A DNA stretch of 64,000 nt from Adiantum capillus-veneris (Eukaryota > Streptophyta > Polypodiopsida > Polypodiales > Pteridaceae). The DNA lies in NCBI GenBank assembly GCA_014529385.2, contig CM043963.1:74369412-74433411 (forward strand). The letters are read 5' to 3'. The notes beneath the pieces are model-generated. The model was not told the origin of the DNA and searched no databases. It worked only from the letters and a program-made list of their open reading frames with translations. Shown here piece after piece: positions 31,767-42,798 of the stretch. Numbering within the stretch: position 1 is the stretch's first letter; every line of letters starts with the position of its first letter. Made by a program: the position numbers and the translations under genes.

Positions 31767-33688
31767 GCTGTCTCTCTCACTCAGTAAGTTACTCTACCGA
31801 ACTGGATCCGTAGGCTTGATTTGCCTTTGGATTTTCCTTCTTGAAGCACTTACTGAGTGCTCGAGTAGACCTGGAAGTCTTGATATGAGCTTACCTGCTC
31901 GTTGAAGTAAGGCACGTTGCAGAAGGGTACCTTTTAGGCTTATTGAGCACCGGTCCATCCCTTGACCAAAAAGACGAAGCCTATCTGATTCCTTCCTTGG
32001 CATACAAACCAAGGTTTTCCTGAGATTGCCGGAGGGTCAATCCCATTGATACCTTGAAGCTTTGGCATACTCCAGGACTCGGTTGAACCTGAATGTTCTG
32101 ATGTGAGTCTTGCAAACTTGAGGGCAAGACTTGAAGTAGGTAACTCGTAGAGAAGAAGATTGGCCGATCCGCTTCTGTTCCTTGTTATCTGCTTGAAGCT
32201 TGTCGCTTGAGTTGAGCCTGAGTGCTCATATATATCTGTTTAGATCTGGAAGAACTTTGACTTGTTCTTAACAAACCTGCTTTCGTTGGCCGACGAAAAC
32301 AAACCTGAGAATCACTCATCTTGGGTCTTCTTGTTTTCCCTTGCTTGGATCTGCTGCGATCTGGATGAACGGTTGAAGTTCGGTTGAAAGAAAGAGGGTT
32401 GATGGTGGGGCTCATCCTCTTGAGCCCGATGTGGAAGCACCACATACCTTTTCTTGTGTGCCCGTGAGGCTCCATCTTGAGCCAAATGTGGGGCTTGACT
32501 GCATGTGTACCTGTAGAGGCTCCTGTCTGAGCCGAATGTAGGTCTGGATTTCAATGTACCTGTAGCGGCTCCTGTCTGAGCCCGAATGTAGGTAGCTTTG
32601 CTAGTTGGGTCTATGTCACCGCTGAGTGGGCATAGCCTTGATTGCCTTCTTCTGCGGAAGATGTACCCACTCTGATTGGGTTGATGTTGGCTTAGGAATA
32701 TGAGCAGTGCTATCTCGTAGACCATCACTGCGGGAGGCATCACTCAACCTCCGGCCTTCTTGTGAGGGGGCCTTCCTCATGTGGCTCTTGCGTTGAGCCA
32801 TCTTTGTGGGGGGCTATCCCCGAATCTGTGTGCTAAGGAAAAAGATGCATGGCCCGCCCGCTCGTAGGCCTCCAGCTTCGCTGTGGTGCTCAATCCACCA
32901 CTTCTGGGTCATCCGGCTTCGAAGAAGAAGTGCACGGTCCACCCAAATCGAGTTGGGTCCCCGGCATGGCTGAAGGGCTGCCGGGGCTCGGTCCACCGCT
33001 TATGGGTCCCCGGCTTCGCTGTATAGAAAGAGCACGGTCCACCCGAGTCGAAATCGGGTCCTCGGCTGGCTGAGTGTCAAGGTGCACGATCCACCCGAGT
33101 CGAGATCGGGTCCAAGGCTTTGCTAATGCTAACTAGCCCTTACATAGCCTGATGGTCTGCAGGCACATGGTCCTGCTTGTGAAGATCCTGTCTCTTGGAA
33201 ATGTTGAGGCTCTAGTGTAGCCTGATGTTCGGCAGGCACTCGGTCCTGCTTTTGATAGTCTGTTGGTTGGTTGCTGCTTGCGTCTTGATTGAGTTTGGGG
33301 ATTGTTGCCTTGCTTGGCTCACCCGCTGAAGATAGGGGCTAGGATCCGGTCATCTTGCCTTCACCTGCCAATAGCCTTAGGCCGCTGCTCACTGACGCTG
33401 CTGCCCTTTCCGTCCCTGCTCACCTTCAGCCCACCCGCTTAACCCCCAGCCTTTCCCTGGCCTTAGCCCCCACACCCTCCCTTACCCTTTGCAGCCTCCA
33501 ATGAGCTCCAGCGGGGCTGGCAAATTGGGGGCCGTTCGCCGCGAGCTGACCCAGCAAGGGGGCCGCGTGCATTCTTGATTGTGCAGGCCGCGAGTCTACC
33601 CACAGTGGGGGTCGTGTGCTTTTGATTCTATTGATAGGTGCAGGTGAGAACATCATAACACAAAGGGACATCATACGCGTAGGATTCA
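31767..33688. other. GC-rich repetitive DNA, no gene recognised
   Basis: Between element F and LINE A. At 32840-33120 a motif like CGGTCCACCCGAGTCGAGAT with GGGTCC recurs at intervals of about 40-75 bp. At 32500-32600 the phrase GGCTCCTGTCTGAGCC is repeated. Open frames here are by-products of the base composition. Parts may be the LINE A 5' leader or an unrecognised LTR. No splice-bounded exons were seen. Confidence 0.45.
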
Positions 33689-33709
33689 GTGGGAAATTTT
33701 GTGTTCGAA

Positions 33710-35322
33710 ATGGTAAGTGAGCCCGATACATCTCTTGAACGACAAAACATGGAAGCAATCTCCCCTGCACAGGACACGGAAGCCCTCAATGTCTCACCTG
33801 TTTGCAAGTCGCGAGCAAAGGCAACCTTCATGCTCACGAACAAGCGGATGGCGCAGATGGAGAGGGAAATGAAGGAGTGGAAAACAGAGATGGAAGGATG
33901 GTGGAAGGAGAAGGCCAACCTCCTTCAGATGGTCTTTAATGAAGGCACACAATGGAAGAAGGAGAAAGAGAGCCTTAACGCAGAAATACAGACACTCAAA
34001 GAAGAAGTCTCAGCCCTCAAACAAAAGAACCCAAACGCCGAGATACAGACACTAAAAAAAGAAGTCTCAGCCCTTAAACAGGAGCTAAGGCGAATTTCAG
34101 CACTCGGTAATAGATGAAATCAAGGAAATCGAGGAACAGGTAAGGATGATCACAGAGGAAGAGAAACTGAGTGTGGCAAAGACATCTTCATGGGCGGAGA
34201 TGATAGCAAGGACACAAAAAGGCAAACGAGGCCGAAAAATGGATTGAGGTCGCCAAGAAAGGGAAAGGTCAAGAAACTCCTTGTACATCGACGCTTATCA
34301 ACATGACCCTCGACGAGGAACAAAGAAGGCGGATGCGAGCACTACATGTGAGAGTGACCGGTCTCAAGGACATAAACAATGTGGAGAAAGAGGTAACAAG
34401 CCTTACATCCATGATGGGGATGTAGAAGCCTTTGCACACAAAGGCATGGAGGCATAGTGGTCTCGTACGGTCCCATACGTTTTGTACACGTACGATGATG
34501 TGCGGTACTAAACGAACTAAAAGATATTAAGATGTACGATGACGTTACGTACGTTCAAAATAAAAAAACAAAGAATTCTTACGTCTAAGGCTCAGGCCCT
34601 TGGGTTTAAACTTTACACTTAAAGAAACTTGACGTTATGAGATCTTCAATGGGAGCTTGAGAGGGAGAGACCCAATGGAGAGAAGATGGAGAGGCAAGAC
34701 TCTAGTCTCTAGAGCTTGTCACTTGAGAGCTAGAACATGGGAGCATTGAGCAGTGAGAGCATTGAGAGCAATGAGCATTGAGAGCTTGAGAGCAATGAGC
34801 ATTGAGAGCTTGGAAGTGTTGGAGAACAAGATGGAGAGGCATTGCTTAAATAGGAAGAGGCTAGAGCATGAGAGAGAGAGAGTTGGGCTGCTCAATGTAA
34901 TCCATTCAAAATTGTGAATTTTGCTTTCATTATATAATTTTTATTTTTATTTTTTAAAAACCGTACAAAACGTACGAAACGTACGCGACGGTACGTGACC
35001 CGCAGTACGGAACGAGACGTTCCGTACGTCGTACGAAAACTACCCTGCATGGAGGGTAGGTAAGAAAAGTGATGGCACGGCAAAGTCTTCAAAGGGGAGA
35101 GCTCTCATACTACGCTTCCCCTCGTTGGAAGAGAAGAAGGAATTCTTGAGGAAGAGGCCTACTCTCAAAAAGACAAGTATTTTCCTCGGTGATGACCTGA
35201 CTCTCTCAAAGCTCGCGTATATGAGAGAGGTAATGCCAGAGATTACAGCGGCAAGGGAGAAGGGAAAGATAGCCTTCTACAGAGATGGACGGGTGGTGAA
35301 TTTAGAGCGGCGCACTGCATGA
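33710..35322 (+). pseudogene. LINE A (+) ORF1, broken and split by a transposon
   Basis: Begins MVSEPDTSLERQNMEAISPA, followed by a long coiled coil with a duplicated unit NAEIQTLKEEVSALKQ. A +1 frameshift near 34105 leads into IKEIEEQVRMITEEEKLSV and then KTSSWAEMIART. Next comes ALHVRVTGLKDINNVEKEV near 34340, the insertion, and the conserved end KKTSIFLGDDLTLSKLAYM, REKGKIAFYRDGRVV and ERRTA-stop. The end matches ORF1 of the minus-strand LINE A, which confirms that both are one family. Expected role: RNA binding and trimer formation in the LINE particle. Confidence 0.8.
34452..35046. mobile_element. Second hAT-like non-autonomous element with GTACG motifs
   Basis: A 595-bp insert in ORF1 flanked by GCATGGAG on both sides (34444-34451 and 35047-35054; a ninth G also matches). 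Ends are rich in CGTACG/GTACGG motifs, and the terminal parts CATAGTGGTCTCGTACGG and AGGGTAGTTTTCGTACGA (complement of the right end) are imperfect inverted repeats. The centre has repeats of GAGCATTGAGAGC. It has no transposase. The 8-bp duplication and subterminal motifs point to hAT; a 9-bp duplication would suggest Mutator instead. Confidence 0.65.
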
Positions 35323-35352
35323 CGGTGCGAGACCTATGGGACCACACTGAAG

Positions 35353-38300
35353 ATGGCTACCTGGAATTGTAATGGGTCTATGAGGTTCGACGTGGGTGCA
35401 TTTGAGGACAATTTCAAAGACAAGGATTATTGTATTCTTCTCAGAGACTCATCAGGCCCTTGGACAAGTGATGCCACATGTGGTGGGATACAGATGGGAG
35501 ATAGCTCACAGGACAAATGCAAGATCTGAGCATGGGAGTAGAGGTTCAGGAGGAGTAGCAGTGCTATTCAGAGAGGAACTACAACCATTACTGCATATTG
35601 TACGAAGAGATGATCATGCTAGATATATGTGGGTGAGACTGAGAGCTGACACAGGTCGATTCCTATATATTGCCAAATGTTACTTTCCTCCCAGTGCATC
35701 AGTGTATGCTGCATCCAGAGGGCAGTCGCCTTTCTCTATACTAGATGATGACATATGGGAGTTTTCTGGGGATGGTGATATCATTCTCCTAGGGGACTTC
35801 AATGCCCGAACGGGCAACTCGCAGACAGTCTTCTACGACACTTCAGATGAGATGCTTAGAGAGTTGGATGTGGGTGAGTTGGGACTTGACAGATACTCAG
35901 ATGACAGAGAGCAGACCGAGTATGGGAGATACCTCATGGAAATGACGACTACACATGGATTAGGCATACTTAATGGCTTACAACGATTTCCTAGAGCAGC
36001 CGGTTTCACATGCTTTCCACACAAACATGGGACCAGTACAGTGGATTATGTTATGACACAACCGAGCTTTGTCCCCTGCATTCAGGATTTCACAGTGGGA
36101 GCCAGGCCAGTGGGCATATCAGTAGATCATGCTCTCTTGACACTGTCCGTGAAATTTCAGTATAGTACAACCCAGACATCAGGAGACAGGTCACACACCC
36201 GCTATACATTTACACCAGAGACTGATTTCGTTTATACAGAGGAGATTTGGGACCGTCTATTGGAAGGCACAGCTGGCACAAATGGTACAGGCCTCTCAGT
36301 GGAGGAGTGCACCACTCTACTGACTGAGACACTGCATGGGGCTGCATCAGTGGCATACCCACACACTTAGCCGGGCAAGAGACGACATTCTGGGAGCATG
36401 CTCCAGAATAGTTGGTATGATGAGGAGTGCAAAGAGATGAGAGCCCAGCTTCAGAGGGATCTTCTTTTAGGAGTCATCACTTACAGACAGTCTCGGATTG
36501 CTTTCCGAAGCCTTGTGCAACGGAAGAAGCGAGCTTACCTAGCTCAGATGGAGCGAGACTTATATCAGATATTCTTGAGTAGGGACTCAGGAGAGGCATG
36601 GCGACTCTTCCATGAGCACTCCCCTCCCCCAGTGATTACTTCACCTGATGTGTGGGGCCAATATGCGACATCATTATATACGGTCCCTGGACAGGAACCC
36701 TTCCAGACCCTACCAAGCCTTGCCCAGCTACGGGCACTTTCTTTACATCTAAGATGGTACAAAAGGCCATCGACAGGATGAGGACCGGGAAGGCATATGA
36801 TCATGACGGTCTAGTAGCAGAGCACTTTATACATGCCAGGGATATGCTGATGGAGGTTCTCGCAGTGTTGTTCAATCGTGCCATGTGTGAGGGATTACTT
36901 GAGACTTGGAGGTTGTCTAATATTGTGCCCATCTTCAAGGCTGGTGACCCTACAGAGCCTGGGAACTACTGCACTATTATGGTTGGACACACATTGGCAC
37001 GGTTGTATGCGTCTATTCTGGAGCAACACTTGAGTAATTGGGCAAAGGGCGAGGGTGTATGAGCAAAGGGTCAGGCCGGCTTCAGGAGGGGTTTCTCCAC
37101 TCGTGATCATATTCTGACACTCAGGGCTATCATTGAGGAGGGCAGAGCACATGGGTGACGGATCTATTGTAGCTTTGTGGATTTTCACAAAGCATTTGAC
37201 ATGGTACCAAGAGCTCGATTGATGTGCAGACTAAAGGAGATGGGGGTGCCCATAGAGGTGATTTGGGGGATTATGGCTTTGTACAGATCAATGATGGGAC
37301 ATGTACGCACTCCGGAAGGGGTATCTGATTTAGTTCACTCTACTATTGGAGTGAAACAGGGCTGCCCACTATCTCCTACTCTATTTGGTATGTATGTTGA
37401 TGAGGGTCTGATTACATTGACAGAGAGGGTGACAGGGGTGCCCAGCTGGCGGGGACGTGGATCCCATTGTTGCTATATGCTGATGATATTGTGCTGATAT
37501 TTGACTCACCAGAAGGTATGCAACGACATTTGGATGCACTATGCAGTTTTGCAGAGGATAGTGGATTGTGTGTAAACCTAGGTAAAACCAAGGTTATGGT
37601 GTTTAACACCACACCGCAATGGGTCAGGAGATCAGTACCTACTTTCAAATATGGTCAGGAGACTCTAGAGTATACAGATGCATACACTTACCTGGGGGTA
37701 GTCTTTACATTTTCTTTGAGAAGAGCAACAGAGACTAGACTAACTAGAGCTGGTGTGGCTCTGGGAGGAATGGAGAGGATGTGTTCGCAGGTTCAGTGCC
37801 AGGAACCTAGGACAAAGTTATGGCTCTTTGATACTTTGGTTGCCTCTAATATGTTATATGGGGCGCGGGTTTGGGGACCTTCTGTAGGCCAGGATGGTTG
37901 GAGGCGTATGGAGAAGCCCCTGGTATCTATGATCTCTTAGCTGATTAGAGCCAAGGCTTCCGTACCGCATGATATCATTCGAGCGGAATTAGCTGCCCCC
38001 CCTATGGAGATTGAGTCGCTTACCAGATCAGTCTCCTTTGTACACAGTCTGTGGGATACTACCAAAGACAGATATGCTAGGGTGGCTCTAGAGTCTTGTT
38101 AGACAATTAGCTCTTAATGGGGATACATCATGCTGGTATGCACAGATGGCATCATGGTTTCAGACACATGGTTTCACCATGGACAGGTTGCCTCCTTTTC
38201 AATACTCTCTACAGGCACCCTTGAGGTCTCTGACGCGGGTAGAGATTAATAGACTCATTTGTCAGGAACTGATCCAGCTGGACACGAGGAGGACATGGAT

Positions 38301-38964
38301 AGAGCCGATACAGGAGTTAGGCACAAAGATGGCTTTCTATAGAGAGCATCTTCTCCACCTCACGGGGGATGGGTTTGTGATTCGACCCAGCTATATGGAC
38401 ACGCATCTTTCTCATGGTTTGCGTTGTGCCATTGGCCAGATACGCACGTCCTCACATTAGCTCGAGATTGAGACTGGCAGATTCAGAGGGACGCCAGCAG
38501 ATAGTAGAATATGCTGCTTATGCCATCTAGAGCCAGAGACAGAGGTACATTACATATGTCATTGCACAGTGTACTATGAGATACAAGGCCGTTTTCATTG
38601 TCTATTCAGAGAAGGTTTTGGGCCTCTATATAGGGTCATGAGTTATGAGGATCAGAGATGTCTTGGGTTATATCTACTTGAGTTACACAGGCATAGAGAA
38701 ACTTTACTGAGGAGAGTTGAAGAGAGACAACCCCAGAGACAGATCACAGATTTCTTTACACTAGATATTGTACATCCAGAAGAACAGACAGAGAAGCAGC
38801 CAACAGTGGAGAGGTCTGCCCGCACTACTGGCATTCTCATAAACCGAGCATTGGAGCTAGTGAGATCTAGACGACCCCGATGGAGAAGAGGAGCTCCACA
38901 GTTTCAAAGGAGGCTACAACAAAGGATTCGAGCCATACTTTTTCGTCGTCCAGAGTGCAGATGA
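35353..38964 (+). pseudogene. LINE A (+) ORF2: APE endonuclease, reverse transcriptase, Cys/His tail
   Basis: Starts with MATWNCNGSM and, after a frameshift near 35420, continues FFSETHQALG. Endonuclease motifs are intact: LLGDFNARTG near 35795, STVDYVMT near 36040 and SVDHALLTL near 36122. RT landmarks follow after a stop at 36370: IVPIFKAGDP, VDFHKAFDMVPRARL near 37185, GVKQGCPLSPTLF near 37355, LLYADDIVLIFDSPEG near 37470 and KTKVMVFN. The C-terminal segment CCLCHLEPETEVHYICHC near 38515 keeps a C-X2-C...H-X3-C pattern, a probable nucleic-acid-binding knuckle, followed by a basic Arg-rich end. At least four stops or frameshifts inactivate it. The enzyme class nicks target DNA and primes cDNA synthesis there. 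Confidence 0.88.
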
Positions 38965-39107
38965 AAATGGATCTCTACTTCCCTCCCATATTGTCTACAC
39001 ATTGTACTGCTTAGTTCACACATTTCACGCCTTTCACCATTCACACCTATCAGCTTAGTTTAGGATTCCGCAGTATTTATATTTTGTTATCCTAGTTTAA
39101 TTTATTT

Positions 39108-39116
39108 TCTCTCTCT

Positions 39117-39177
<61 letters not shown>
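39108..39177. repeat. (CT)n joint between LINE A and LINE B
   Basis: About 70 bp of CT with one phase slip. LINE A ends on the left and LINE B begins on the right without other sequence between. Confidence 0.95.
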
Positions 39178-39179
<2 letters not shown>

Positions 39180-39199
39180 GCTCCCACCGATGCTCAAAT

Positions 39200-41151
39200 A
39201 ATGATGAATGCTGAAATTCAGGCTGACACTAAGGAACCTATAACTTTTGCAGCGGCTTTGAGAGGTTTGAAAAAACTAGCCACTGGGAAAGCCTCTGACA
39301 TTTTGCACTTCAACTCCGAAATGTTGAAATGGTCGGGTAATGAAGCTAAGAAATGGATACACTGCATGATGAATCAAGCTATTCACCAAGGTATGCCTGA
39401 AGATTGGCAAGAGAATTGGGTCAAAGCTTGTTTAAAGGAGGAGACTATAACCTACTCACAAACCACCGCACCATCATGGTGGGCTCTTGCATGGCAAAAC
39501 TTTTTGGGAGTCTGATAGAAAAAGATATTAGCACATGGGCTGAAAATAGTGGAAAGAGGGCTATCGGTCAAGCAAGTTTTAGAGCAAAACATAGTACCAT
39601 AGACCACTTGATTACAATCCGGTTTATGATGGAAGAGGCGCGACTCAAAGGGGAAACTATGTACTGCTGTTTTGTGGACTTTAAGAAAGCGTTTGATACG
39701 GTATCTCGTCATGGGTTATGGTCCCGCATGGAGACCATTGGGGTTCCCATGCATTTGAGGATTGCGATGGCACGCCTATACCATGCGGTTCGATGTAAAC
39801 TGAAAATGCAAACAGGATTCTCCAAAGAGTTCTTTAGCACAATAGGCGTCAAACAAGGGTGTCCTTTGTCCCAACATTATTTGGGCTATGCATAGATGAG
39901 CTTGAGGACTTTATATGCCAAACGACGCAAGATAATGAAGATGCACCAAACATAGGCCTCATTACTTTGCTACTCCTCATTTATGCTGATGATGTGGTTC
40001 TTTTAGCGCATAGCATATCTCTTTTGCAAAAACTTTTGGATGCGGTACATGCTTTCTGCGAAGCTACAGGACTCTCACTGAATGTCACAAAAACAAAATG
40101 TATGGCGACTTGTACACACAAATCAAAGGATCAGCCCGCCCTTATGTATGATGGGCATGAGATTCAAGCAGTTGACAGCTTTAAATACTTTGGCATCATT
40201 ATACCTTCGAATCATAGATGGGGGCAATGTGCAAAAACAAGATTTGAGGCAGGACAAGCAAGGTATTACGAGTTTGAAAACATGTGCAAACAAAGCGTCA
40301 CTAGAAGGTGGGAAATAAAGTCCATGGCTTTCAATGCGTGTGTGGTCCAAACGCTATTGTATGGGGTAGAGGTATGGGGATCAAGTATTCCGGCCAGCAC
40401 ATGGAATGACATTGAGAAAATTCAGAAAAAGTTCTTATGTAGACTTATGGGGATAAAAACCACAACACCATACTCAGTGATGCTATTGGAGACTAGACAA
40501 AGACCATTGGAAATGCTTGCTTTGCAAAGAATGCATAGATATCTCTTGAAGGTGAAGTTGATGCCTAATAACCGTTTGCCTCACATAGCATGGGAGGTAG
40601 GATGTAAGCCGCAAAAGAACCACAAAAGCAAGTTTCTCACCTCTAGCCTTGTTGATGACATCAGGAAATGGTTCTCTAAATGGAATGTGGGAGCATATGT
40701 GGACATGCATGTAGAGGAAGGTACCGAGCATGAGTACGAGCTGAATTTTGAACTACAATTACTTGAGGCCCTTCATAGCAAATGGAAGAATGCAATGCAC
40801 AGGTCCAAGTTTGAATACTATTGCAAGCACATAAACACGCGATACTGGGAAGAATACAAAACCGGGGAAACCCAAATACATATCAGGACACCCATGTCCT
40901 ACCGTGCGAGACAGGCCATCACCTTGATGCGGACAAGATCACACATGCTCAAAAGTGAAACGGGAGGATGGCTGAATATTGATGCAAACATGAGGAGATG
41001 CACTCAATGCAACTTGAATTCATTGGAAAATGAGGCACATGTAACCCTTGAATGTCCAACATATGTGACATTCGGGTCGACTTTCCTCAACTTATTCAAG
41101 GATGTACTACATTTGAGGAGCTTCTCTCAAGAACACATCCCTCTCCAGTAG
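39200..41151 (+). pseudogene. LINE B reverse transcriptase and C-terminal domain
   Basis: The first frame (to 39515) has ALRGLKKLATGKASDIL, an RT fingers segment. Frame changes near 39430 and 39870 lead on. RT motifs are SFRAKHSTIDHLITIRFM, CCFVDFKKAFDTVSRHGLW near 39665, GVKQGCPLS near 39850, LLIYADDVVLLAH near 39980 and LNVTKTKCMA. The last frame is open for 430 codons and continues through VQTLLYGVEVWGSS, HIRTPMSYRARQAITL and CTQCNLNSLENEAHVTLEC near 41005, a C-X2-C...H-X4-C tail like that of LINE A. The endonuclease is missing by truncation. Only two frameshifts separate it from continuity, so it is younger than LINE A. Confidence 0.85.
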
Positions 41152-41284
41152 CACTAGGCATCTATCTTGCCAAAGTGCTAGAACATCACACCACACTCAC
41201 AAACAAGATCACCACAGAATCATGACACGCCCTTCCTTCACATGGGAAGGGGGGAGTCTCATATATGAGATTTTGTGTCCCATG

Positions 41285-41297
41285 GGTCATTTTGGCC
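41285..41297 (+). promoter_or_regulatory. LINE B 3'-terminal hairpin
   Basis: GGTCA-TTT-TGGCC forms a 5-bp stem; it lies in a conserved context TCCCAT.GGTCA...GGCC....GGACGTAAATA, about 30 nt before (TC)n. Confidence 0.6.
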
Positions 41298-41321
41298 CCC
41301 CAAGGACGTAAATACATCATC

Positions 41322-41326
<5 letters not shown>

Positions 41327-41398
<72 letters not shown>
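41327..41398. repeat. (CT)n joint between LINE B and truncated LINE A
   Basis: A pure tract of 72 bp. The next LINE begins at GTGCACCCTC, immediately after the last CT unit. Confidence 0.95.
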
Positions 41399-41402
<4 letters not shown>

Positions 41403-42396
41403 ACCCTCTTTGACTCTTACACAGTCCGAGATCACCAAGCTCATCCGCCAAGACTTGACTCAGCTAGACACCAGGAAGACATGGATACAGCCAGCACAGG
41501 AGCTGGGCACGAAGATGGCTTTCTACAGAGAGCATCTCCTCCAGCTTACGGTTGATGGTTTTGTGACGAGGCCCAGATACATGGACACCCACTTGTCTCA
41601 TGGGGTACGATGTGCTATCGGCCAGATATGCACATCTTCACACCAGCTGCGGATCGAGACTGGGAGATACAGCGGAGTACCAGCAGAGGCCAGGACATGC
41701 CCCCTGTGTGACATCGAGCCTGAGACAGAGTTGCACTACACATGCCACTGCCCCGTCTACTACAAGATACGAGGCCGCTTCCATTGCTTGTTCAGAGAGG
41801 GCTTTGGACCATTCTCCAGAGTCATGCAGTACGAGGATCAGAGATGCTTGGGTTTGTTTTTGCTCGAGCTACGCAGACACAGAGAGAACCTGATGAGAGG
41901 AAAGGCTAGCCAGTCTCAGAGACAGATCACAGATTTCTTTAGACCTGCCCTGGACACCCGGAGGAGTTACTACCACAGCAGAGCTCGTCGTCTCACACCA
42001 AAGGCACACTGATCGACCGAGCGACTGAGCTGGGGAGATCCAGATGCCCACGACTGCGGAGGACTACACAGCATCGACGGAGGCTGCATCAGAGGATTCG
42101 GATCACTTTGGCTCGACATGCACGACGCCTGGTCAGACTACTGACCATGGAGGAGATTGATGAGATCCGCCAGCAACCAATGCTGGATCTCTTGTGATCT
42201 AGCTATCCCAGCTAGCTGCTTAGTTCACACCTAGTAGTTTAGGATTCCATAGTATTTTATTGTGACATTTGTCATTCATTTTTGTCATCTTGTTACTCTG
42301 ACTTTGTATCAGATCCACCACATTGTAACTTTCTGGTCTCATAGGTCACTTTGGCCTTTTGAAGATGTTAATATAACATTTCATTTCATTTCATTT
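41399..42396 (+). mobile_element. 5'-truncated LINE A copy (C-terminus and 3' UTR)
   Basis: Starts right after CT repeats within the C-terminal part of ORF2. The frame stays open to 42012: LTLTQSEITKLIRQDLTQLD, RPRYMDTHLSHGVRCAIGQI, the Cys/His knuckle CPLCDIEPETELHYTCHC near 41700, then RQITDFFRP. A 3' UTR of about 380 bp follows with hairpin GGTCA-CTT-TGGCC at 42344-42356, three ATTTC units and CT repeats. It is the best-preserved LINE A 3' end here. Confidence 0.88.
42344..42356 (+). promoter_or_regulatory. LINE A 3'-terminal hairpin
   Basis: Same stem as in LINE B with a changed loop (CTT instead of TTT), which supports selection on the stem. Confidence 0.6.
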
Positions 42397-42407
42397 CTCT
42401 CTCTCTC
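42397..42407. repeat. Short (CT)n joint
   Basis: Only five to six CT units separate two truncated LINE A copies. Confidence 0.85.
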
Positions 42408-42793
42408 AATTGGATGCCCAGAGGACATGGATATAGCCTATACACGAGATGAGCACCAAGATGACTACATATAGAGAGCATTTTCTCAGGCTCACAGAGG
42501 ATGGGTTCTTATCTATGCCTGCCTACATGGGCACACTTGTTCCAAGGGTTACAGTGTGCTATTGGACAAATTCAGACATTATCACACTAGTTGGAGATTG
42601 AGACTGCCGATATCGAGGCATTTCAGTCGAGGTCAGGTTGTGCCAGCTGTGCCAGAGAAAGCCAGAGACGGAGCTTCACTATACATGCCATTGTACAACA
42701 TACTATGAGGTACGTGGCCGCTTTCACTACCTCTTTAGAGAGGGTTTTGGGCCTCTGTCTAGCTAGAGTTATGAGATACCGGGATCGGAGATG
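42408..42793 (+). mobile_element. Truncated LINE A copy, left part (split by the chromovirus)
   Basis: Begins at AATTGGATGCCCAGAGGACA directly after CT repeats, matching the ORF2 C-terminus of the other copies (knuckle region near 42650, RGRFHYLFREGFGP near 42715). The gypsy element enters at the codons for RCL. The reading resumes beyond it (51241-51263) as LYLLE, as in the intact copies. Frameshifted. Confidence 0.8.
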
Positions 42794-42798
42794 TCTTG

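Larger units (their letters stand above)
33689..39107 (+). mobile_element. LINE A (+): near full-length copy ending in (CT)n
   Basis: This copy has the same architecture as the minus-strand LINE A at 11500-18561. ORF1 with coiled coil is interrupted by a hAT-like insertion. ORF2 follows with complete endonuclease, RT and Cys/His tail, and then a short 3' UTR that runs into (CT)n. The shared 3' hairpin is absent; the 3' UTR stops soon after TTTAGGATTCCGCAGTATTT, so the terminal part is deleted or belongs to another subtype. The 5' limit is unclear. Stops and frameshifts make it inactive. Confidence 0.8.
39178..41326 (+). mobile_element. LINE B (+): 5'-truncated LINE ending in (TC)n
   Basis: Begins directly after CT repeats inside the RT N-terminal region and extends to a 3' UTR with the conserved hairpin (41285-41297), a CATCATCATC run and then (TC)n. 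It is diverged from LINE A in protein sequence but related in order and in the 3' terminus. Fragments of the same family occur at 54241-54472, 58310-58329, 58447-59464 and 61108-61826. Confidence 0.85.

Noticed and set aside
41275-41400. Open frames made of Ser-Leu or Arg-Glu repeats (also near 58332, 52694 and 61802)
   Set aside because: Translations of CT/GA microsatellites, not genes.
33689-42793. LINE chain as a tandem segmental duplication
   Set aside because: Members are different families and different truncations, and each joint is a CT tract rather than a fixed breakpoint.
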